The translations under genes and the position numbers were made by a program. The notes under the pieces were generated by a model, which saw only the letters and a list, made by a program, of their open reading frames with translations, made no database searches and was not told where the DNA came from. This document shows, piece after piece, positions 18,503 to 27,715 of a DNA stretch of 64,000 nt. Source of the DNA: Acetobacter indonesiensis. Lineage in GTDB: Bacteria; Pseudomonadota; Alphaproteobacteria; Acetobacterales; Acetobacteraceae. The stretch lies in NCBI RefSeq assembly GCF_000963945.1, contig NZ_BAMW01000007.1:124001-188000 (forward strand). The letters run 5' to 3'. Position 1 is the first letter of the stretch, and each line of letters begins with the position of its first letter.

Positions 18503-19267
18503 ATGAGCGACCACGCCCACCTTCCCCGCCTTTATCTGCCTGCAGACACCGCACCAGATGCGACAGAAGGCACGTCTTGCCCTCTGTTACCGGCACAGGC
18601 CCGCTATCTGGGCACTGTTCTGCGCAGACAGATGGGCGAGCCTGTTCGTGTTTTTAACGAACAGATGGGCGAATGGCTGGCCACGTTGGGTGATATTCGC
18701 AAAGACAAAGGCAGCCTGACCTTCACGGAACGTCTGCGCATCCCTTCGGCACAACCGGGTCTGGTGCTGGCCTTTGCGCTGTTAAAGCGCGATGCGACCG
18801 ACCTTGTGTTGCGGATGGGCACGGAACTGGGCGTCACGTCATTCCTGCCCATTATGACAGAGCGCACCAATACACACCGGGTGAATTTGGAGCGTTTAAC
18901 CGCTATTGCCACCGAAGCTGCGGAACAATGCGAACGTCTGGATATCCCGCATGTTGCGGAACCCTGCGCGCTTACGGCCCTGTTGGGGTCATGGCCCGAA
19001 GGTAGCCGTCTGTTTACGGCCATTGAACGCGCACAAGACCGCAATATTGAAGCTCCCGTTTCTTTTCGCGCCACGCGGGCTGGCGACGGGCTGCTGATTG
19101 GGCCGGAGGGAGGTTTCAGTGATACGGAATGTCAGGCTCTTTTGGCCCGGTCTTTTGTTACCCCTGTTTCTCTTGGCGCTCTGGTGCTACGGGCAGATAC
19201 CGCTGTCGCCGCGGGGCTTGCGTTAATGGGCGATGGCTTGCGCTCTGCGCAAGATCAGTCAGAATAA
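18503..19267 (+). CDS. rsmE: 16S rRNA (uracil1498-N3)-methyltransferase
   Basis: RsmE methylates U1498 of 16S rRNA in the assembled 30S subunit. An N-terminal PUA-like domain (RYLGTVLRRQMGEPVRVFN) leads to the SPOUT knot with the SAM-binding segments LLIGPEGGFSDTE and VSLGALVLRADTA. The conserved LGVTSFLPIMTERTN and AAEQCERLDIPHV blocks are present. Length 254 aa, normal. It is followed by gshA after 66 bp and is divergent from ubiA. Confidence 0.94.
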   Translation: MSDHAHLPRLYLPADTAPDATEGTSCPLLPAQARYLGTVLRRQMGEPVRVFNEQMGEWLATLGDIRKDKGSLTFTERLRIPSAQPGLVLAFALLKRDATDLVLRMGTELGVTSFLPIMTERTNTHRVNLERLTAIATEAAEQCERLDIPHVAEPCALTALLGSWPEGSRLFTAIERAQDRNIEAPVSFRATRAGDGLLIGPEGGFSDTECQALLARSFVTPVSLGALVLRADTAVAAGLALMGDGLRSAQDQSE

Positions 19268-19333
19268 CCTTACCTCTCCGTTTTTGGTCCGGGTTTCCGC
19301 TTCGGACTGACTTTCAAGGAACAGTACGCTCTC

Positions 19334-20761
19334 ATGTCCAATGCTGGTGCCCAAGACGATACGCCTGTCCGCTCTGTTTCGCAGTTGGCCGAAATTCTGG
19401 CGCAAGGGTGCAAACCTCGTGACTCATGGCGCATTGGCACCGAGCATGAGAAATTTGGCTTCATACGCCCTGAAGCCGCCAGCAATGGCAGCAATCCGCA
19501 GGGCGGCCGCCCGGCCTATGCCGCGCCCCCTTACGCCCCCGCTGGCATTGAAGACCTGCTGATTGGCCTGCAAAAAAATAGCCCGGACGACTGGCAGCCT
19601 ATTATCGACGCAGGAAGCATTATCGGCCTGAAAGGCCAGAACGACGCCAAAGGCGCTGGTATTTCGCTGGAACCGGCCGGGCAGTTCGAATTATCAGGTG
19701 CACCATTACGCACCCTGCACGAAACCGCGCAGGAACTGACAGACCATTACGAAACACTGCGTCCGCTGGCGCGTAAGCTGGGGTTGGGGTTCTCCGCCCT
19801 TGGGTTCCACCCTACCGCCACGCGCGCAGACCTGCCGTGGATGCCAAAGTCGCGCTATGCCATCATGCGCGACTATATGCCCAAGGTTGGCAAGCTGGGG
19901 CTGGACATGATGCAGCGCACCTGCACGGTGCAGGTCAATCTGGATTTCGGGTCTGAGCAAGACATGGTGCGCAAAATGCAGGTGTCTCTGGCCCTTCAGC
20001 CAGTTGCAACAGCCCTGTTTGCGAACTCTCCCTTTGTCGAGGGTAAGCCCAACAATTTCCTGTCAAACCGTGCGCGTATCTGGACCGATACAGATAACGC
20101 ACGCGCCGGCATGCCTGCCTGCGTGTTTGAAAAAGACTTCAGCTTTGAACGCTATGCTGAATGGGCGCTGGACGTGCCCATGTATTTCATCATGCGGAAT
20201 GGCAAGATGCGTAACGTGGCCGGACGCTCTTTCCGCGCCTGGATAAATGGTGATCGTCAGGACGGGCTAGAAGACGTCACACCAACGCTGGGTGACTTTG
20301 AAGACCACCTGACAACAGCTTTCCCTGACGTGCGGCTGAAACAGTTTCTGGAAATGCGTGGTGCGGACGCCGGATCATATGAAATGATGATGGCGCAGTC
20401 GGCCCTGTGGGTCGGGCTGCTGTATGACGATGCCGCCCTTGAAGCTGCTTACGAACTGGTGCGTGAACGCCCGTGGGAAGATTACGTCAAACTGCGTTCG
20501 CTTGTGCCCATGCAGGCGCTGGATACCCCATGGGGTGAAGGCACAGTGCGTGACCTTGCAGCGCAGATGGTTGGTATTGCAATGGACGGCTTACAGGGCC
20601 GTGGCCATGTTGATGACAACGGCGTGGAAGAATGGGCTTATCTGGCCCCCCTTACCGCGCTGGCTGCCGGAGCCCCCACACAGGCCGAACGCTGGCTGGA
20701 ACGCTATTATGGCGCATGGATGGGCGACACCAGCCGCATCTTCCTGGAAAGCGAAATCTGA
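19334..20761 (+). CDS. gshA: Glutamate-cysteine ligase, plant/alphaproteobacterial type
   Basis: Catalyses the ATP-dependent first step of glutathione synthesis. The family signature RIGTEHEKFGF near residue 33 contains the metal-binding glutamates. GAGISLEPAGQFELSGAP, MQRTCTVQVNLDF and ALFANSPFVEGKPN are all characteristic of the GCS2/plant-type enzyme rather than the enterobacterial GshA. Length 475 aa. A plausible AAGGAACAG site is rather far (13 bases) from the ATG. The stop codon abuts the stop of the opposite MFS gene with no gap. gshB is not in the window. Confidence 0.93.
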   Translation: MSNAGAQDDTPVRSVSQLAEILAQGCKPRDSWRIGTEHEKFGFIRPEAASNGSNPQGGRPAYAAPPYAPAGIEDLLIGLQKNSPDDWQPIIDAGSIIGLKGQNDAKGAGISLEPAGQFELSGAPLRTLHETAQELTDHYETLRPLARKLGLGFSALGFHPTATRADLPWMPKSRYAIMRDYMPKVGKLGLDMMQRTCTVQVNLDFGSEQDMVRKMQVSLALQPVATALFANSPFVEGKPNNFLSNRARIWTDTDNARAGMPACVFEKDFSFERYAEWALDVPMYFIMRNGKMRNVAGRSFRAWINGDRQDGLEDVTPTLGDFEDHLTTAFPDVRLKQFLEMRGADAGSYEMMMAQSALWVGLLYDDAALEAAYELVRERPWEDYVKLRSLVPMQALDTPWGEGTVRDLAAQMVGIAMDGLQGRGHVDDNGVEEWAYLAPLTALAAGAPTQAERWLERYYGAWMGDTSRIFLESEI

Positions 20762-22186
20762 TCACCCCCGCATAAACAGGCGGCTTGCGCTTAAAGCCGC
20801 CGCACTTGCCGCCACACAGGCTGCCGCCAGCAAGCAGGCATGAGCACCTTCATGGGCAAACAGTACAAAAAAGGCAGCAACCCCCATAGCCCCAAAAGCC
20901 TGCCCGGCCTGACGTGCCACCTGCACCATACCGCTGGCCCCACCGGCGCGAGCATGCGACACTGAAACCATCATGGCCCGGTTGTTCGGGGGCTGGAAAA
21001 ACCCAAAACCCCAACCAGCAACCCACGTCCGCCACGCAATATCAAAAACTGATGGCTGTAATGGCAGAAGCCACAGCAGAATGAAGCCCGTCGCGGTAAC
21101 AGACAACCCGATGGAGGAAAGCACCCCAGCGGAAACCGTATCGGCAAAGCGTCTGACCACGGGTGCGGAACACATGATACCAATTGGCCACGGCGTAATC
21201 AGCAGACCTGTCAAGGCAGCGCTTAAGCCCAGTTCATCATGCAGTGTGAACGGCATGGATATGATGTAAAAATTGGAGGCCACAAACCCCAGAAAGCCTG
21301 TCACAAATGCCACGGCAAAATCCGAGCGTATCAGCAGATCAACCGGCAGAATGGGCTGTGGTGCCTCAGCTTCCCGCCGTACCAGCGCAATACCCGCCCC
21401 CAGACCGATAGCAATCAGACTGACAGATAACGCAACATTGCCGTGGTGGGAGAGTTCATCAAACCCCATCACGAAGGAACCAACACCCAGAATGCACAGG
21501 AAACTGCCCAGAATGTCAGACTTCTGGTTGGTGCGCGGTGTTTCCGGCAACGCTTTGAACGCCATACCCAGCGCCAGCGCCCCCAGCGGCAGATTGATCC
21601 AGAACAACCATGGCCAAGTAGCGACACTGAGAATAATGGCCGCAGCCGTTGGCCCTAACGCCACCCCCACGGCAATTGTCACGCCATTCAGGGCGATGCC
21701 CCGACCAATTTCTGCATGCGGGTAAATGAAGCGGATGAGCGCAATATTCACGCTCATTATGCAGGCACCGCCAATGCCCTGCAAAACACGTGCCCCCGCC
21801 AGCATGGGAAGAGACGTTGCTGTGGCACACAGCAAGGACGATGCCATGAACAGAATAATCCCGGCCCGGCACAGCCGTGCAAACCCGACCCGGCTTCCCA
21901 ACGACGCTAGCGGCAGTAAGGATACCAGACTGGCAAGCTGATACGCATTTACCACCCAGATGGATGAAGACGCCGATGCTTTCAAATCTTGGGCAATATC
22001 GGGCAGCGCTACATTGGCAATCGCGTAATCAAGCAGTGCCAGCAAGACAGCCAGCGAAACAGCCATCATGGCCCACAGCCGGGCAGAACCATGCAGACCA
22101 TCTGGCAGTTTGGGTTGGGTGACACGCGCAACGGGGGGCGCAAGATCAGTCATGGGTTGGTGTGGCTCCTTTGCCATATCTCTCAT
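20762..22186 (-). CDS. MFS drug exporter, DHA2 (14-helix) family
   Basis: A 474-residue proton-driven efflux pump of the QacA/EmrB type. The first loop shows the DHA2 pattern, with LDYAIANVALPDIAQDL followed by IWVVNAYQLASLVSLLPLASLGSRVGFARL. About 14 hydrophobic helices are seen. Antiporter motif C appears around GVTIAVGVALGPTAAAIIL. Starts at 22186, 22177 and 22153 are all in frame; AAAGGAG lies 12 bases before the last. It is divergent from gntP across 281 bp that contain only a weak CACAC/GTGTG repeat. The substrate is unknown. No adaptor protein or regulator is adjacent. Confidence 0.85.
   Translation of the reverse strand: MRDMAKEPHQPMTDLAPPVARVTQPKLPDGLHGSARLWAMMAVSLAVLLALLDYAIANVALPDIAQDLKASASSSIWVVNAYQLASLVSLLPLASLGSRVGFARLCRAGIILFMASSLLCATATSLPMLAGARVLQGIGGACIMSVNIALIRFIYPHAEIGRGIALNGVTIAVGVALGPTAAAIILSVATWPWLFWINLPLGALALGMAFKALPETPRTNQKSDILGSFLCILGVGSFVMGFDELSHHGNVALSVSLIAIGLGAGIALVRREAEAPQPILPVDLLIRSDFAVAFVTGFLGFVASNFYIISMPFTLHDELGLSAALTGLLITPWPIGIMCSAPVVRRFADTVSAGVLSSIGLSVTATGFILLWLLPLQPSVFDIAWRTWVAGWGFGFFQPPNNRAMMVSVSHARAGGASGMVQVARQAGQAFGAMGVAAFFVLFAHEGAHACLLAAACVAASAAALSASRLFMRG
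20779..20801 (+). terminator. Possible gshA terminator hairpin inside the MFS 3' end
   Basis: GGCGGCTT/AAGCCGCC, an 8-bp stem with a 7-base loop, lies 17 bases after the gshA stop codon and within the coding end of the opposite gene. There is no T tract. It is the only candidate for ending gshA transcription. Confidence 0.3.
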
Positions 22187-22467
22187 GGGCTTGCGCTAGG
22201 CGCTTCTGTGCCACCCTCACACTCAAAGAGAAAGTCTTAATCCCGCTTGTGATAACAGCTTCTACACCCAGTTGAGGCTGTTTTTGTCGTGTCACACACA
22301 ATCGTGTGGCGCTGCGGGATAGAGTGCTTTCTAAAATAAACGTGCGCTTTAGCGGCTATTCTTCTGGCCTTCGGCGATTATGCGGGCTGAAAGCGAAGAC
22401 CAAATGCAGCATCCTGCCTTCATCAAATGGTTGACATCATGGTGCAGGGTCGCTCCATCCTGCCATC

Positions 22468-23811
22468 ATGACGCCCTTACTTGCTACAGGCCTGACGGCC
22501 GCCGCCATCCTGCTGCTTGTCACGCTGATTGGGTGGGTGCGCCTTAATCCGTTCATCTCGCTGTTTATTGTATCAGTGGGGTTGGCGCTGGTTGCCGGGA
22601 TGCCCACTGAAAAAGCCATTGCATCATTTGAAGCGGGAATGGGGCATGTGCTTGGCCATGTTGCTGGCGTTATTGCGCTCGGCACCATGCTTGGCAAAAT
22701 TCTGGCTGAAACCGGTGGAGCCGATCAGATAGCGCTCACTCTCTCGCGTCTGGCAGGCAAAAAGCGGCTGAACTGGGCCATGATGGTCATTGGCCTGCTG
22801 GTGGGGCTTCCCGTCTTTTACGAGGTCGGGTTTGTGCTATTGATTCCGCTGGCTATCGTTTTGTCGCGCCGCAATGACCTGCCGCTGCCCATGCTGGCCT
22901 TTCCCATGGCGGCGGCTCTTTCCGTAACGCATGCCATGGTGCCCCCTCACCCGGCCACACTTCTGGCAATATCTGCCTATCACGCTAACACAGCCCACAC
23001 CCTCTTCTGGGGGATCATTATTGGCACACCCATCGCAGCCATAGCGGGGCCGTTATATGCGTATGTCATTGTACCGCGTCTGGGAGCCATTTCCCCCACC
23101 GCCCTGTCCGATCAGTTTTCACGCCGCCCGGAACGTGAGCACCTTCCTTCTTTTAGCCTGTCTTGCCTGACATTGCTGATGCCAGTTGTTCTGATGCTTG
23201 GAGGTGCTCTGGCTGAAATGCTGTGGCCAGCGACCGCGTGGCAGCACAAGGTTCTTCATTTTCTGGGCAATACGGATGTGGCCCTTCTGGTTGCCACCCT
23301 GATGTCCTTCTGGCTTCTGGGCAGTGTTAGCGGCCTTTCACGCGAAACCATTCTGCGGTTTTCAAACGAATGTCTGGCCCCGACAGCCACTATCATGCTG
23401 CTAATTGGTGCGGGTGGCGGCTTTGGTCAGGAATTGATGGACAGCGGCCTGTCTCATTCCATCACTGATCTTGCGTTGGGGGCCCATGTGCCCTTGCTGG
23501 TGCTGGCATGGTTGCTGGCATTACTGGTGCGCATCGCCACAGGTTCGGCCACCGTTGCCACCACAACGGCATCGGGCATTGTGGGGCCTATCCTTGCGTC
23601 CTCTCACTCCGTATCACCTGAGCTTCTGGTTCTGGTAACCGGGGCCGGGTCTGTGGGGTTAAGCCTGATGAATGATGCTGGCTTCTGGCAGATGAAAGAG
23701 TATCTGGGCATGAACCTGAGTCAGACCCTGAAAAGCTGGACAGTCATCGAATCCTTGATTGCCGTGCTGGGATTGGCAATCTGCCTGCCACTTTCGTGGA
23801 TCATTCACTGA
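22468..23811 (+). CDS. GntP family gluconate:H+ symporter
   Basis: A 447-residue inner-membrane permease with 12 or more helices. Family landmarks: LNPFISLFIVSVGLALVAGM, the GMGHVLGHVAGVIALGTMLGKIL stretch with LAETGGADQIA, the LPVFYEVGFVLLIPL segment, and THAMVPPHPATLLAI. GntP carriers import D-gluconate and related sugar acids. In acetic acid bacteria gluconate is made in the periplasm by membrane glucose dehydrogenase, so uptake would feed the pentose phosphate route (inference). No gluconokinase or GntR is adjacent. The start has only a weak ribosome site. Confidence 0.9.
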   Translation: MTPLLATGLTAAAILLLVTLIGWVRLNPFISLFIVSVGLALVAGMPTEKAIASFEAGMGHVLGHVAGVIALGTMLGKILAETGGADQIALTLSRLAGKKRLNWAMMVIGLLVGLPVFYEVGFVLLIPLAIVLSRRNDLPLPMLAFPMAAALSVTHAMVPPHPATLLAISAYHANTAHTLFWGIIIGTPIAAIAGPLYAYVIVPRLGAISPTALSDQFSRRPEREHLPSFSLSCLTLLMPVVLMLGGALAEMLWPATAWQHKVLHFLGNTDVALLVATLMSFWLLGSVSGLSRETILRFSNECLAPTATIMLLIGAGGGFGQELMDSGLSHSITDLALGAHVPLLVLAWLLALLVRIATGSATVATTTASGIVGPILASSHSVSPELLVLVTGAGSVGLSLMNDAGFWQMKEYLGMNLSQTLKSWTVIESLIAVLGLAICLPLSWIIH

Positions 23812-23865
23812 CACGCATGAAAGTGGCTGACGCCGCGCCTTTGTCCTTTATTCAACCTTCCAGAG

Positions 23866-24750
23866 CTAAGTTGGCTTCTGTTCTTTTGAAGCTGACTGAC
23901 GGGCTGTCCGCATTTGTATCAGAGCCTCACACGCCCTGATAAAACTCTTTTGGGGGTTGGCTTTACTGAATGCATACAGAAAAGCGATATCTTCATTGAT
24001 AATATTATCTGTTGTCTCGTAATTGAGAGGCTCTCTGTTGCTTGCCGCATGCACCATATTGAGTGCTGTTATAAGGCCAAAATACCACGTGTAATAGTAG
24101 TAGACTCTTTCCATTTTCTTCTGTTCATGACTATTCGAAAATTCTTCACATGGTTTTGTTCCCAAACCATAAATTTTGGGACCTTTTTTAGGAGGAGGTG
24201 GTGGGGGCGCTGAAGACGGGATAAAACGATCCCGGTCTTCTTTTGAGAAGGAATGTTTATTTTCTTCCAGATAATCTGGTATTAAATTCAGGTTCGCGAG
24301 ACGACCGTCACTATCTAATTCGTAACGCCGCCCCGAATCCCCAACAACATAATTAAAATTTTCACCAGAATCATCGACAATAAGTTCACCATCATTCCCA
24401 ATGATATAACTTTCACCATTATCACCGACAGCAAAAGAATTTAGTCTTTTAGCAATATCTGCCATTTTTTTGATAAGATGTTCGTCTGGGTATTTCGCTG
24501 TAATACCGGATGTATGGTACCACAACTTGTTGCCTCCCTCAGTAACCACTGTTGGGTCAGGGTGGGAAAGGTAAACAATGCTACCTTGTTCTTCACTTTC
24601 CTTACCGTTTTTCAAGATGTCAGCTTCATAAGAAAGGGTCGGGTCAGTCGCGACAAGCGCATAAATCATTTCGCGTGTGTATTGTAATAGCGGGCGTCCG
24701 GCCTCAATCCACATGAATGCTTCACGAGAAATCGTTATGTCATAACCCAT
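23866..24750 (-). CDS. Orphan AT-rich protein with Gly-turn repeats and poly-Pro hinge
   Basis: I do not recognise this 294-residue protein. It has no signal peptide and no clear membrane helix. Three parts are visible. Residues 1-105 form a mixed alpha/beta N-terminal domain beginning MGYDITI. Residues 106-153 hold five short imperfect repeats built on D-x-G-E/R turns (G112, G121, G129, G140, G149; 8-11 residues apart) with alternating hydrophobics, looking like stacked beta-hairpins. A hinge with APPPPPPKKGPK (181-192) leads to a helical C-terminal domain with VYYYYTWYFGLI. Codons are visibly more AT-rich than in neighbours. GAGGGTG precedes the ATG. It is a single gene between gntP and der, behind the der terminator. 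It could be a toxin, an immunity protein or a phage-derived factor; none is shown. Confidence 0.8.
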   Translation of the reverse strand: MGYDITISREAFMWIEAGRPLLQYTREMIYALVATDPTLSYEADILKNGKESEEQGSIVYLSHPDPTVVTEGGNKLWYHTSGITAKYPDEHLIKKMADIAKRLNSFAVGDNGESYIIGNDGELIVDDSGENFNYVVGDSGRRYELDSDGRLANLNLIPDYLEENKHSFSKEDRDRFIPSSAPPPPPPKKGPKIYGLGTKPCEEFSNSHEQKKMERVYYYYTWYFGLITALNMVHAASNREPLNYETTDNIINEDIAFLYAFSKANPQKSFIRACEALIQMRTARQSASKEQKPT

Positions 24751-24801
24751 TGTTTTTCACCCTCTTTTGAAAAAGCATTGGTTCAAAAAAACACTTAAAT
24801 A

Positions 24802-24838
24802 AAAAACGCCTTTCCTCTTCAGGAGGAAAGGCGTTTTT
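24802..24838 (-). terminator. Strong terminator downstream of der
   Basis: A 16-bp perfect stem (24802-24817 with 24823-24838) with a five-base loop includes A5/T5 at its base, so a T run ends the transcript on both strands. It follows the der stop codon by 25 bases on the minus strand and separates the der operon from the orphan gene, which must have its own promoter. Confidence 0.93.
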
Positions 24839-24863
24839 GTAGTTTTCTCAATCAATCATTCAC

Positions 24864-26321
24864 TTATCGTGACTCTGCATAGGGGTTCTTTGTGCCCCGC
24901 AGCTGCAAGCGAATGGGCACGCCCGGCAGATCAAATGTTTCACGCAGGCCGTTGACCAGATAGCGTTTGTAGTCTTCAGGCAGCAATTCGGCACGGGTCC
25001 CGAAAATCACAAAGGTTGGCGGACGTGATTTAACCTGCGTCATATATCGCAGTTTCAGACGCCGCCCCTCAACCAACGGTGGTGTGTGCCGCTCAAGTGC
25101 TGCCTCAAACCAACGGTTCAGTTCGCCTGTTGGCACACGGGCATTCCACACAGTCCATGCATCACGCACAGCCGGCAACAAACGGCGTAAGCCCGCACCC
25201 GTCAAAGCAGAGAACGTCACAACTGGCACACCACGCATCTGCGCCAGAGAAATACTCAAACGGTCAAGAATAGCCTTGCGCGTGCCGATACGGTCTTCGA
25301 CCATATCCCACTTGTTCAGGGCCAGAACACAGGCGCGGCCTTCACGTTCAATCAGACGCGCAATCTGCAAATCCTGTTCGTGCACACCCAGTGTCGCATC
25401 AAGCACAAGGACAGCAACTTCTGCCATTTTCAGCGCTTCGATCGACGCTGAAACGGACATTTTTTCCAGCGCTTCATCAATACGGGCCTTGCGACGCAGG
25501 CCGGCAGTATCAACAACCTCGAACTCGTCCCCTTCATCGTAGAGGGTGACCGCTACGGAATCGCGGGTCAGGCCGGGTTCAGGGCCGGTAATCATCCGTT
25601 CCTCACCCAGCAGAGCATTCATCAGGGTGGACTTACCAGCGTTTGGCCGCCCAACAATAGCCAGACGCATCGGCCCCTTGGGGCGGGTCTCAATAATTTC
25701 TTCCCCGTCCAGTCCGGCTTCAGGGTCTTCTGCCCATTCGTCTTCAGACTCGTCGTCTTTTTCTGGGGCTGGTTCTGGCGGAAGGTGATCGACAATTTCG
25801 AACATAAGGTCAGCCAGACCTTCGCCATGTTCGGCAGAAATCGCAACAGGCTCACCCAGACCAAGGGAATAAGCTTCCATGGCCGCTGCTGCACCAGCAC
25901 GGCCTTCAGCTTTGGTCGCAACAAGCAGAACAGGGCGACCCTGACGCCGCACCCATTGGGCAAAATGCTCATCTGAAGGCGTAATGCCAGCACGGGCATC
26001 GACACAGAACAACACAAGGGCAGCATTAACCATTGCCCCTTCAGAAGACGACCGCATACGCCCAAAGAGTGTATCCGGTGCGGCCTCTTCCAGCCCGGCG
26101 GTGTCAATCAGGCGGATCTGCCGCCCACGGACGACGGCCAGACCTTCCTTACGGTCGCGGGTCACGCCAGGGGTGTCAGCAACCAGCGCCTGCCGACGCC
26201 CAACAAGACGGTTAAAAAGTGTGGATTTCCCCACATTGGGGCGGCCAACAATAGCCACCACAGGTAAGTCAGCCGAGGGTAGCGGCGCAACTGGCCGCAT
26301 GGGCCGACGACGTTCAGCCAT
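24864..26321 (-). CDS. der: Ribosome biogenesis GTPase Der (EngA)
   Basis: Der has two tandem GTPase domains and a KH-like domain and is required for 50S maturation. First G domain: GRPNVGKSTLFN and DTAGLEE. An acidic linker (EKDDESEDEWAEDPEAGLDG) follows. Second G domain: GRPNAGKSTLMN, DTAGLRRKARI and NKWD. The KH-like end contains LKLRYMTQ and FVIFGTRAELLPEDYKRYL. The ATG at 26321 begins MAERRRPMRPVAPL and lies 8 bp inside the bamB stop; a longer frame to 26369 overlaps bamB further and is unlikely. Length 485 aa. Confidence 0.95.
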   Translation of the reverse strand: MAERRRPMRPVAPLPSADLPVVAIVGRPNVGKSTLFNRLVGRRQALVADTPGVTRDRKEGLAVVRGRQIRLIDTAGLEEAAPDTLFGRMRSSSEGAMVNAALVLFCVDARAGITPSDEHFAQWVRRQGRPVLLVATKAEGRAGAAAAMEAYSLGLGEPVAISAEHGEGLADLMFEIVDHLPPEPAPEKDDESEDEWAEDPEAGLDGEEIIETRPKGPMRLAIVGRPNAGKSTLMNALLGEERMITGPEPGLTRDSVAVTLYDEGDEFEVVDTAGLRRKARIDEALEKMSVSASIEALKMAEVAVLVLDATLGVHEQDLQIARLIEREGRACVLALNKWDMVEDRIGTRKAILDRLSISLAQMRGVPVVTFSALTGAGLRRLLPAVRDAWTVWNARVPTGELNRWFEAALERHTPPLVEGRRLKLRYMTQVKSRPPTFVIFGTRAELLPEDYKRYLVNGLRETFDLPGVPIRLQLRGTKNPYAESR

Positions 26322-27708
26322 AAGAACGGAGCTTTCCATCATTCGTGATAATGAGCATCTGCTCATCAACCACTATAGGCGGCACAAAAGAGACCGCGTT
26401 TGAAGAATCAACAGAGATAATGGCGCCATTAACCGGGTTAACACGCACCACACCATTTCCTGGCAGGGTGCTGATGCAGACAAGCTGCCCACCGGCCATG
26501 ACAGGGCCAATCCAGGTGACAATATCCTTACCCACATCCACACGGCGGAAGCGGCGAAGCTGCGTAATCCAGCGTACGTGGCCTGAAAGACGGTCAATAC
26601 AGGCCAACTGTTCATCCAGAGAGACAATGAACAGCCAGTCACCAACACACAGAATGCTGTTCTGACTGGCGATTGCACGTTCCCACTGGCGGCGACCGGT
26701 ACGGATATCAACGGCAGCCAGAACCTGCGCCATGCTGACCGCGTAAATGGTGCTATCCACCACCACAGGCAGGCCACGAACACAGGACAGGTTCAACGTG
26801 CTGGCCTGACTGTTGACGTTGCCGAGCATGTCGCTCCAGACAATTTCACCCGTTTCGGCACGGAAGGCGACCAGATCACCCCCACCAAAACCAGCGATCA
26901 CAACGCCATTGGTGTACGCTGGTGCGGGCTGACCGAACACGGTAGTATCGGCCTGCGTTGCCCCATAAGACCACAACTGGCGGCCGGTCGCGGCATCAAG
27001 CGCAAAGAACCGTTCATCCAGCGTGCCAAAGAACATACGGCCATCAACTACCGTTGGCGGAGAACGACCTGGCGCACCAATATCAACGCGCCATTTTACC
27101 TTGCCTGTTTCAGCATTGACGGCCAACGCATCGGCAATCCCACTGACGATATAAACTGTGTCGCCATCAACGGCCAAACCACCGCCCATATTGCTGGAGC
27201 GCATTTTCTTTGGCTTGGGGTTAAGCGTCCAAAGATGCGACATCCGCGGCCAGGAAAAGCCCCGAACGACGCCCTGCGCATCCATAATAAACAGACGCCC
27301 GCCAGAAATAACGGGCGGAGACTGAATCAGCCCACGCCCCAATGAGCCCAGAGCAGCCCATGCCAGCATGTCAGGTTCAGAAATGCTGGCACCGACAGAT
27401 TTGGACCAGCGTTCACGCAGGCCACCCCAACGGTAGTTGCTGCCAACATGCGATGTCACACGCCCAACCAGCGGCCAGTCAGAAACCGTTATCGGCTCTG
27501 GCAGCGTAATGGGTGTATGATCCTCCTTATCAACTTCAAGGCCAGACCCTGAAGACAGGACGTCTGTTCGATGTCCTGCCAGCACAGGCTTTTCATCATC
27601 GTCAAACATGCTGCACGCACCCAGCGCGGGGGCCAATGCGGCACCAGCCAGCAAAGTTCTGCGCCGCACGGGCGCTTTTGCAACGTTAGAAGAACGCGTC
27701 TTGCTCAT
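26314..27708 (-). CDS. bamB: BamB-like PQQ-repeat lipoprotein (outer membrane assembly)
   Basis: A 464-residue beta-propeller lipoprotein. The signal RRRTLLAGAALAPALGAC contains a lipobox (LGAC) at about residue 32, so the mature protein is acylated. Repeated blades show the PQQ-like pattern: VNAETGKVKWRVDIGAP, LDAATGRQLWSYG, FRAETGEIVWSD, DIRTGRRQWERA and IDRLSGHVRWITQL. BamB supports outer-membrane protein folding in the BAM complex. The context yfgM-bamB-der is the classical one (der/bamB/yfgM), which supports BamB over a PQQ dehydrogenase; length and absence of a dehydrogenase C-terminus agree. It overlaps der by 8 bp. Confidence 0.9.
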   Translation of the reverse strand: MSKTRSSNVAKAPVRRRTLLAGAALAPALGACSMFDDDEKPVLAGHRTDVLSSGSGLEVDKEDHTPITLPEPITVSDWPLVGRVTSHVGSNYRWGGLRERWSKSVGASISEPDMLAWAALGSLGRGLIQSPPVISGGRLFIMDAQGVVRGFSWPRMSHLWTLNPKPKKMRSSNMGGGLAVDGDTVYIVSGIADALAVNAETGKVKWRVDIGAPGRSPPTVVDGRMFFGTLDERFFALDAATGRQLWSYGATQADTTVFGQPAPAYTNGVVIAGFGGGDLVAFRAETGEIVWSDMLGNVNSQASTLNLSCVRGLPVVVDSTIYAVSMAQVLAAVDIRTGRRQWERAIASQNSILCVGDWLFIVSLDEQLACIDRLSGHVRWITQLRRFRRVDVGKDIVTWIGPVMAGGQLVCISTLPGNGVVRVNPVNGAIISVDSSNAVSFVPPIVVDEQMLIITNDGKLRSYG

Positions 27709-27715
27709 AGGTGCC

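Noticed and set aside
24213-24450. Collagen-like or RTX calcium-binding repeats in the orphan protein
   Set aside because: The D-x-G turns are too few, vary in spacing (8-11) and lack the GGxGxDxLx pattern of RTX or the G-x-y register of collagen.
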